A DNA stretch of 64,000 nucleotides from Penium margaritaceum (lineage: Eukaryota; Streptophyta; Zygnematophyceae; Desmidiales; Peniaceae): assembly GCA_023375785.1 (NCBI GenBank), contig SZWC01002434.1, positions 144,333 through 208,332 on the forward strand, written 5' to 3'. The notes beneath the pieces were generated by a model that was not told where the DNA came from, searched no databases, and saw nothing but the letters and a program-made list of their open reading frames with translations. Below are positions 58,150 to 64,000 of the stretch, in pieces. The position numbers were made by a program, and so were the translations under genes. Each line of letters opens with the position of its first letter. The stretch's first letter is position 1.

Positions 58150-58905
58150 CCTATAGTGACAAGGTATCTCCATGATTAGATGTACCAATAGGTTCTTGTT
58201 GCTGCCCATGATCTCTGTGTTGAGCAAGCTATCCTTCTACTCCTATGTTTGAAAACAAAATTCTAAGATTGAACTTGTATTTGAAACAGACTAACAAGCA
58301 AAGGTATGGTACATGAGAACAACGACAAGTCATAACTCAGCTCAATGCTCTAACATAACCTACCCCATGAAATGACATATACCTTACTAGGCCGTCAAGG
58401 CTGTTGGTAGAATGGTCTTAGACCGATCACCATACTTTGAGGTGAAATAGTCCCATGTTGATAGGGTAGCCTCCTCTTCACACTTAAAGCCACTACCTGA
58501 CCTACTAGGTTAGTAGAGGACTTATGACCCTCCCAGCCAAGTTGGCATAGTGCTACCATAAGAATTGGGTCGACAGAGGGGATCTTTAGCAAATTCCTTC
58601 TACAATGGATCGGTCTTACACAACAAAGCTAACATTAACTCTTGACTCAATGCGTAGACATAACTCATGGCTTAGAGATGAGATACTTCCAAAGAGGCAA
58701 CACTAAGAAGGCTTCCCCCTATTCTTAGACATTGTCTAGCAACCATTTCTAGATATTCATGCGTTCAGGTATTCAAGGGTGTCCACCAACCCAGGCTAGT
58801 AGAAGGTTGTCAGGTTGACATGGATCTTCGTGTGAGAGAGCGTATTTAATGTCTTGGATTGGTACATTGTCTGGCAAAGGCGCGATTCTGGTGTAATGAG
58901 TGGAG
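58150..58905 (-). repeat. Inverted LTR segment
   Basis: Read on the minus strand, this segment carries the 3' half of the family's LTR. It includes CATGGGGTAGGTTATGTTAG, GTACCATACCTTTGCTTGTT, the CTCCCAGCCAAGTTGG-type block and, further on, TTTGCCAGACAATG. It sits between two plus-oriented pieces (ending at 58118 and resuming about 58906), making a fold-back arrangement able to form a long hairpin. Confidence 0.65.
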
Positions 58906-59389
58906 TTGATGGAGTTGCCATTAAACTTGTGTTAAAGTTTCCCTCTGTTGATCCAGCAAGCATGCATCCTTGTTCTAGCTTGGCTTAGAGGGTCAGAAGT
59001 TCTCTGAAGACACAATAAGTGTTGTAATGGCTGCCAGCGCTGAGTGGAGGTTACCCTAATAACCTGGAGGCCATTTCACATCAAAGTGTGATGATTTTGC
59101 CTAGACCCTTCCAATGATGGCCTTTATGGCCTCGTAAGGTGTTGTGCCCTTGAATGGAGTAGGTTGTGTCAAAGCATAAAGCTGAGCTATGATTTATCAT
59201 TGTTCTCATGTACCATACATGTACTTGATAGTCTATTTCAATTACAAGTTCAGTCTCAAACTTTTTCTTTTACGATTTGGAGTACAAGGATTGCTTGTTG
59301 GGCACAAAGATCTTGGGCAGGAGTAAGGACGCCTTCCTACATCGCAGCCCGTAGTGAATTTGTCACTTTAGGCTCCACAAATCCTATCA
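58906..59389 (+). repeat. 3' part of the 5' LTR of element II
   Basis: Plus-oriented LTR sequence resumes and runs through AAGGTGTTGTGCCCTTGAAT, TGTACCATACATGTACTTGATA and GGCTCCACAAATCCTATCA. It ends at the primer-binding site. Homologous to the ends of copies at 53290 and 62349; a further partial LTR end lies within element II near 60266-60345. Confidence 0.65.
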
Positions 59390-59406
59390 TGGTATTAGAG
59401 TAGCAG
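59390..59406 (+). promoter_or_regulatory. Primer-binding site of large-LTR element II
   Basis: TGGTATTAGAGTAGCAG begins at the base after the LTR's terminal CA. One substitution from the plant initiator-Met-tRNA consensus. This shows that the long repeats are LTRs and that element II reads in the plus direction. Confidence 0.7.
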
Positions 59407-60726
59407 ATGAGAACATCTATCATCTCCCCACATCACGCAGGGTGAATGCGCGACGTGGAGGGATTTTTTGGCTTGTATGCTCCTCTTTTGGAGCCCGGTG
59501 GTAGGGATTTTCTGCCTAGACCATCTCAAAAACAAAAAAAGACGTGGTGATCCTATGCACACGGAGTCATAGAGGACGCTTTGAGCAACCTTGACATGGA
59601 AAGCGAACGTGTAGAATCTCCATAATCGAATAGCCTTTCAGTGCCAAGCTTGTGCATAGGCCAAGAAAGGAGTCCAAGAAGAGAGTAGGTAGTAGCTGAG
59701 GAGGCGAGGCGCTCAAGTGAGGTGGCATTTTTCACAATGGCATGCCAAGTTAATGTGCGTGCAAATGGAGGATTATAATAACAATTGATTGAAGATTTTC
59801 TTGCACTTTTACCTTCTAAAGTGAAGCATATTAGCCATGAAACTTACCACCAAAGGCTTTAACAATAGTTGTCCCAGTAAAAGGAGCAAGTGCATTGTTA
59901 GCATTAGCTTCTACTAGCACAACAAGCATCAACAATAGAAGTTGTCTTACATGCCAATGTGGCCAAGTTCATGCCACAAACTCTCAAGACAGTGATGATG
60001 TTGCTGATAAGATCCGTACAGTGGGGCATGGTGCAAAAAGTTGTAGTGTAGCCACTAGAAGCTACAATAAAAGTTTCATCCATGGCATTTGTACGAGCAC
60101 TACTAAATATATGTCTACATGAGAAAGTTGGGGAGCAAGCCTAAATGCAAAAAAGCACAGAGCAACGATTGAAAATTAGTAAGGAGCAACACATTTTCCA
60201 ATAAGAGTGACTTATATGTGAGTTGCTAACTACCTAGGAAGCTGAAGTTAAAGGAGAAGTGGCATAGATGTTGGGCAATAGCAAGGACCCCTTGCTACAT
60301 CAGAGCATGTAGTGACTTTGTCACTATAAGATCCACAAATTCCAATATGGTAGCAAAACCATGGAATTTGCTATGGGAGGTTGCTTTTGTATGAATAAAC
60401 CTTAGTCGTGATTGGGCAAGTGAACCCAATCCCACCAAAACAAAATTCCTGTGCTCCACCCAATATGCGCTGACAAAATCATGACTCTGAAAATTCATAT
60501 AAAAGCTCGAAACAAGTGTTTCTTAGGCAATACTCGACTTATTCAAGCCACATTTTTTCTTAAATATTCCCAATGGTCGAATGTCATCTGAGAGCAACCT
60601 TAAAGTCTTGTTAGACATAAGAATGTTTCTAGAGCAGCTATAACCTCCATCAATCCCAAATGTTCTCACTAAAAAATGAAAACAATGAAATTCTCCACAT
60701 TGATCAACACACCTAACAAGGGGTAG
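59407..60726 (+). mobile_element. Internal region of large-LTR element II (non-autonomous)
   Basis: Only about 1.3 kb lies between primer-binding site and 3' LTR, with no pol. A 75-codon frame (59895-60122) reads RSCLTCQCGQVHATN and later KIRTVGHGAKS. The same piece in element I reads CGNVHAKLS and RIRTVRDGAKS, so a gag-like segment with a Cys/His cluster is conserved between the two. A partial LTR end is inserted at 60266-60345. The tract aacaaggggtag before the 3' LTR may be a degraded polypurine tract. Confidence 0.5.
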
Positions 60727-61603
60727 TGTTAGATTGATTGATAGTTGTGTTGAGCGACAACGTTTGCATGCCATAGTCGGTTCGGCAATGAGAGGTCTGC
60801 ATGCAAAGTTACAGATTTTTATCCGTCAATACCGAGGTGCTGCTTGGTCAGGATTTTCCTGCGGTACAGGGTAGATTTAATTCTGGCATCTAGGTCTAAG
60901 GGGGAAAAGGGGCCTTGATCTTTATGTGCTACATGCACAACAGGGACGTGCATGCATGTTGACCTAATTCGGTTAACAGCTGTGTAGTGCAAGTTAGCAC
61001 CGCTTGGTACCAGGCTAGGTTCATCTGGGCGGGGCTACACCTTTTTGGGCGGCCAGGATGGCCCTAAATGAGTGGCTACATTTGCATGACTGAGCAACAA
61101 TATGCGAGGCCTAGAGTGGGGACCGCATTGCATGAATGCATGCATGAACAACTTACCAAAAACATGTACAGCTAGAAGTAAGGTGCGACCTTCGTTAAAG
61201 GTTATATGCACGACTCAATAGCCAGGACCATTATCAAGTTTAAGCTTCATTGGGGAGGAAGCTGTCTACTCTAAAGAAGGAACATTCCTTGAGGAGGAAG
61301 CTATGATTGTCTAGTATGAAGTTTCCTAAAGGCATAGAGTGGCAGGTAAACTTGCCAAGATCTTAGTATGAAAGTAGAATAGACTTAATCAGTCTAGTAA
61401 ATCCAACAAGAACTCTAGAAATAACCCCAGAAATAACTCTATCAATAACTCCAACACAAATTCAACATTAACTCCATAAAGTCTACTAGTTGCACTACCA
61501 TTCCTACTTTGCCAGATATCGCCCAGACCAAGTGTGTACAGATGCTCTCTCACTTTAAGGCACATGTTAGGCTGAAAACCCTCTGTGAGGCTGAAAACCT
61601 TCT

Positions 61604-61641
61604 GTCAAGGGCGTCCACCAAGCTTGGTGGACGCCCTTGAC
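61604..61641. repeat. 38-bp perfect palindrome
   Basis: The sequence is its own reverse complement with no loop; the left half is GTCAAGGGCGTCCACCAAG, meeting at AAGCTT. It lies inside the LTR, next to a larger imperfect inverted repeat pairing about 61646-61700 with 61870-61925 (GACTAAATTAAAGAGGTGGT). Confidence 0.95.
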
Positions 61642-61948
61642 TACCTGAAGGCTTGACTAAATTAAAGAGGTGGTAAGATACTGCCTAAGATTAGGGGAAA
61701 GAAGGGTGTTGTCAGGCTTAATCAGTCGACAAAGGGGAACACCAACTAAGTCCTTCCATACTACATCAGCAGTACAAAGCAGAGCTAACGCCACAGAAAA
61801 AATGTGGGCTCAACGCCTGGACATACCTCTTGGATGAGAGATGAGCAATGTCCAAACATGGAGCTATAGAAAGGCTTCCCTCTAGGCTTAGGCACTGTCT
61901 GACCACCTCTTTAATTTAGTCAAGTGTACTGGGTTGTCAAAGGACTTT

Positions 61949-61977
61949 TGACCCTCCTAGCTTGGCTAGGAGGGTCA
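61949..61977. repeat. Hairpin, 13-bp perfect arms and 3-nt loop
   Basis: TGACCCTCCTAGC and GCTAGGAGGGTCA flank TTG. A related unpaired form (gaccctcccagccaagttgg) is present in the inverted segment near 58530, so the hairpin derives from a conserved LTR block. Confidence 0.92.
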
Positions 61978-62349
61978 GTAAGTTTGGCAATGACTACTTG
62001 CGTGGAGGGGAGGCTGCCTTGACAACCTGGTGGCCATTTCACCTAAAAGTATGGTGACCGTGTTGAGACCCTTGTAACAACAGCATTCATGACCTGGCAA
62101 GGTGTTGTGCCCTTAGATGGGGCATGTTGTGTCAGAGAATCGAGTTTTGTTATGATTTTCCATTGTTCACTGTACCATACTTGTAATTGATAGCCGATTT
62201 AACCTTAGGTTCAATCTCTGTCTTCCGCTTTCACACTTTGGTTTATAGGGTTAGATGCTGGGCACACGTATCCTGGGTCGTAGAAAGGAACCCTTGATGC
62301 ATCAGAGAACGTGGTGAAATCATCACTACAGGCTCCTAAAACCCAAGAA

Positions 62350-63038
62350 TTAGATCCGATACCTTAATAGAGGGAGACCACACATGATGGTGTTTGGTTA
62401 GAGCTTGATTAAGGCACAAAGCTTCCTTTACATCGAAATAGGAAGGAAATAAACGAGGTTCAAGTAAGGTAAACTTTTTTAATTAACTGTTTCCTTATGG
62501 AAGGCAATATGATGATAGCAACGCAAAATTAGGCAAGTGCCCTCGAGACCATGACCTCGAGATATCATGTATGTCTAAAATGTAAAAAAAAACTTATGGG
62601 GAGTGTTTAAATTTGTAATTTTCCTGAGGGAATCGGATAAAAACAAGATAATCCGAGTTCTGAGCAAGATATAGGATAGTGTGACCACTTGTGGAAAATA
62701 ATGTTTTGCTTTTTTAAGTGAAAACATGTGAAAGTATGTTTCGCCAATAAATAATGCTTACCACCTCTATGATGGATTTGGAATCATACTCCTGTGTAAG
62801 GAAATCATCTGTTCCATATAAAAGGCTCCTTATCCAGTACAATTCTGGTACATCTTTGATTGGTTGTTTAGCAGACGAACTTGCTCTACTCCTCGAGAGA
62901 CGACTCATTCCTGAACTTTTCCGTAGATGTTTGTAACTGCACGGTGTTTTGTCTGTCGAAGTAAGGAGTCCTCAGATTTGTCTGATTTTGCGATTATCCC
63001 TTTGAAGAGCCGGTGCCCCGTTCACAGTATTCGACCGT
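62350..63038. other. Spacer with a sharp AT-to-GC shift
   Basis: AT-rich to about 62950, then rising GC content. Nothing recognisable; it could include the promoter and 5' untranslated region of the open frame that follows. No clear TATA box can be assigned. Confidence 0.4.
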
Positions 63039-64000
63039 ATGACGCTTCTACTGGGGTTTCCCCCCTCATCACCTCGGCTCTTCTCGGAAACGGAGGAGGG
63101 TGATCGCCTGGCGTTGCCATACGCAGCAGAGGTGGAAACAGCCGTAGGAGCGCTAGCGCAGGACAAGCCGACTGGCCAGGACATCTCAGCAGCAGCAGCA
63201 GCATGCGTTCGTAGCAGCATCTGGAGCAGGCATCGTCGCCAGCAGCAACGGTAGCATTCCTGCTTCGGCAGCAAATGTGTCGCAATCCTGCCCCTCTCTA
63301 ACTGTTCGCCCGCAGCGATGCCAAGACCCAAGCAGCTCGCGCACCGTGCGAGCACGTGCAGCGGCGTAAATGCCGCTGCGGAGGCCGAGGGCAGCGGAGC
63401 TCCAGACGGCGCGGTCAGCGGCGTGGGTGGCGGCTTCCCCGACTCTGCTCTGAGGTACAGGGACATCAACAGGCTGTGCTCGAAACCGGGCAGCGTCGGT
63501 GGCGAAGCCCCGCCACCGACGCCGATTGACCTAGAGTGCGAGCAGGGACAGGACGCGTCTGCGTCTGCCAGTGCGTCTCGAGAAGCGCACGTGGTGGATG
63601 CTCTGGTGTCGGGAGGAACCCTCGCTCCTGCCTCGCCTTACCGTCCAGAGTCCCCAGCGGAGCACCAGCAGCAGAAGCAACGGCAGCAGAAGCAGTTGCG
63701 GCAGCTGAAACGGCCAGGGCGCTGGCACTCCCACTGTGATGGTATCAGCAGCGAAGCAGCAGGGGCAACAGGAGCAGAGGCGGCACGTTTGGAGCTGCCC
63801 GAAGGTCGCGACTTGGTGCGAAACCACTCCGCTTATGTGCCTTCACTCCGCCTATGTGCCTTCACTCCGCCTATGTGCCTTCACTCCGCCTATGTGCCTT
63901 CACTCCGCCTATGTGCCTTCACTCCGCCTATGTGCCTTCACTCCGCCTATGTGCCTTCACTCCGCCTATGTGCCTTCACTCCGCCTATGTGCCTTCACTC
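63039..64000 (+). CDS. GC-rich open frame running off the right edge; unidentified
   Basis: From ATG 63318 the plus strand is open for 227 codons to the window end. The same frame is also open from ATG 63039 to 63251, interrupted only by one TAG at 63252-63254. The predicted protein has an Ala/Gly-rich start, then LRYRDINRLCSKPGSVGGEA at about residues 40-60 and an acidic PTPIDLECEQ. A Gln/Lys-rich HQQQKQRQQKQLRQLKRPGR follows at about residue 115. It finally enters the minisatellite, where a 19-residue repeat (SAYVPSLRLCAFTPPMCLH) is encoded. GC-rich codon ends and low-complexity Gln stretches fit a nuclear gene's first exon, but I recognise no family. The overlapping minus-strand frame 62972-63469 is the main alternative. 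Confidence 0.4.
63826..64000. repeat. 19-bp minisatellite at the window edge
   Basis: At least nine head-to-tail copies of ACTCCGCCTATGTGCCTTC, nearly identical (the first has a T for C at position 8). It continues beyond the window. Since 19 is not a multiple of 3, every plus-strand frame reads the same 57-bp cycle and none contains a stop, while the minus strand has a TAG in each unit. Confidence 0.97.

Larger units (their letters stand above)
60727..62349 (+). repeat. 3' LTR of large-LTR element II
   Basis: The LTR begins TGTTAGATTGATTG and ends near GGCTCCTAAAACCCAAGAA, about 1.62 kb. All landmark blocks seen in copy 1 occur in order. It additionally contains inverted duplications around 61600-61930 (see the palindrome entries), so it is longer than copy 1. 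Confidence 0.7.

Noticed and set aside
62972-63469. 165-codon minus-strand frame, Ala/Ser-rich
   Set aside because: It overlaps the longer plus-strand frame, and GC-rich DNA commonly gives open antisense frames. No domain seen. Kept only as an alternative in the plus-strand entry.
1-64000. CRISPR arrays, rRNA, tRNA and bacterial operons
   Set aside because: No spaced identical repeats with unique spacers, no recognisable rRNA or tRNA sequence and no operon-like gene run were seen. The tRNA-like matches are primer-binding sites of retrotransposons.

Overview
This is a gene-poor, repeat-dominated stretch of a large eukaryotic nuclear genome, most likely a land plant or close streptophyte relative. 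The supporting signs are Ty1/copia elements with an initiator-Met-tRNA-like primer-binding site, a Ty3/gypsy chromovirus with a chromodomain, short CCCTAAA-type (plant telomere-like) runs, and MITE-like inverted-repeat elements. I see no intact conventional gene. Almost every long open frame is a remnant of a retrotransposon, and most are broken by stops and frameshifts. The only open frame that looks like a possible host gene runs off the right edge.

Layout, left to right. 1-808: 5' leader, primer-binding site and LTR of a minus-strand LTR element whose body lies to the left. 1036-3511: a 2.5 kb satellite of a degenerate 11-bp unit. 3872-8316: a badly decayed minus-strand LTR element with a zinc-knuckle relic, an internally duplicated segment and a gag-like frame. 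8317-15748: copia element A on the plus strand, with both LTRs recognisable and heavily mutated. 15749-16580: truncated copia element D on the minus strand. 17178-24991: copia element B on the minus strand, same family as A but better preserved, with a near-perfect target-site duplication. A and B converge, so their 3' ends face each other across about 1.4 kb.

24992-28800 is a patchwork of unusual composition: a 17-bp perfect hairpin, an inverted-repeat element packed with hairpins, a fusion of two bacterial-type gene fragments (leucyl aminopeptidase next to Mrp/ApbC ATPase), and a second inverted-repeat element. 28800-35492 is AT-rich with LTR fragments and a degenerate tandem repeat. 35493-about 44495 is a decayed Ty3/gypsy chromovirus whose gag is split by a 460-bp MITE. 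44496-51781 is mostly AT-rich unassigned DNA. It includes an exact 186-bp duplication around a single N (an unmerged assembly join) and a compositionally distinct 1.4 kb block.

51782-62349 is a nest of one large-LTR, apparently non-autonomous retrotransposon family with partial, inverted and full LTR copies and palindromes. 63039-64000 is GC-rich and carries a plus-strand frame that enters a 19-bp minisatellite and continues past the window.

All boundaries come from reading the sequence by eye. Family assignments rest on recognised motifs, not on searches.
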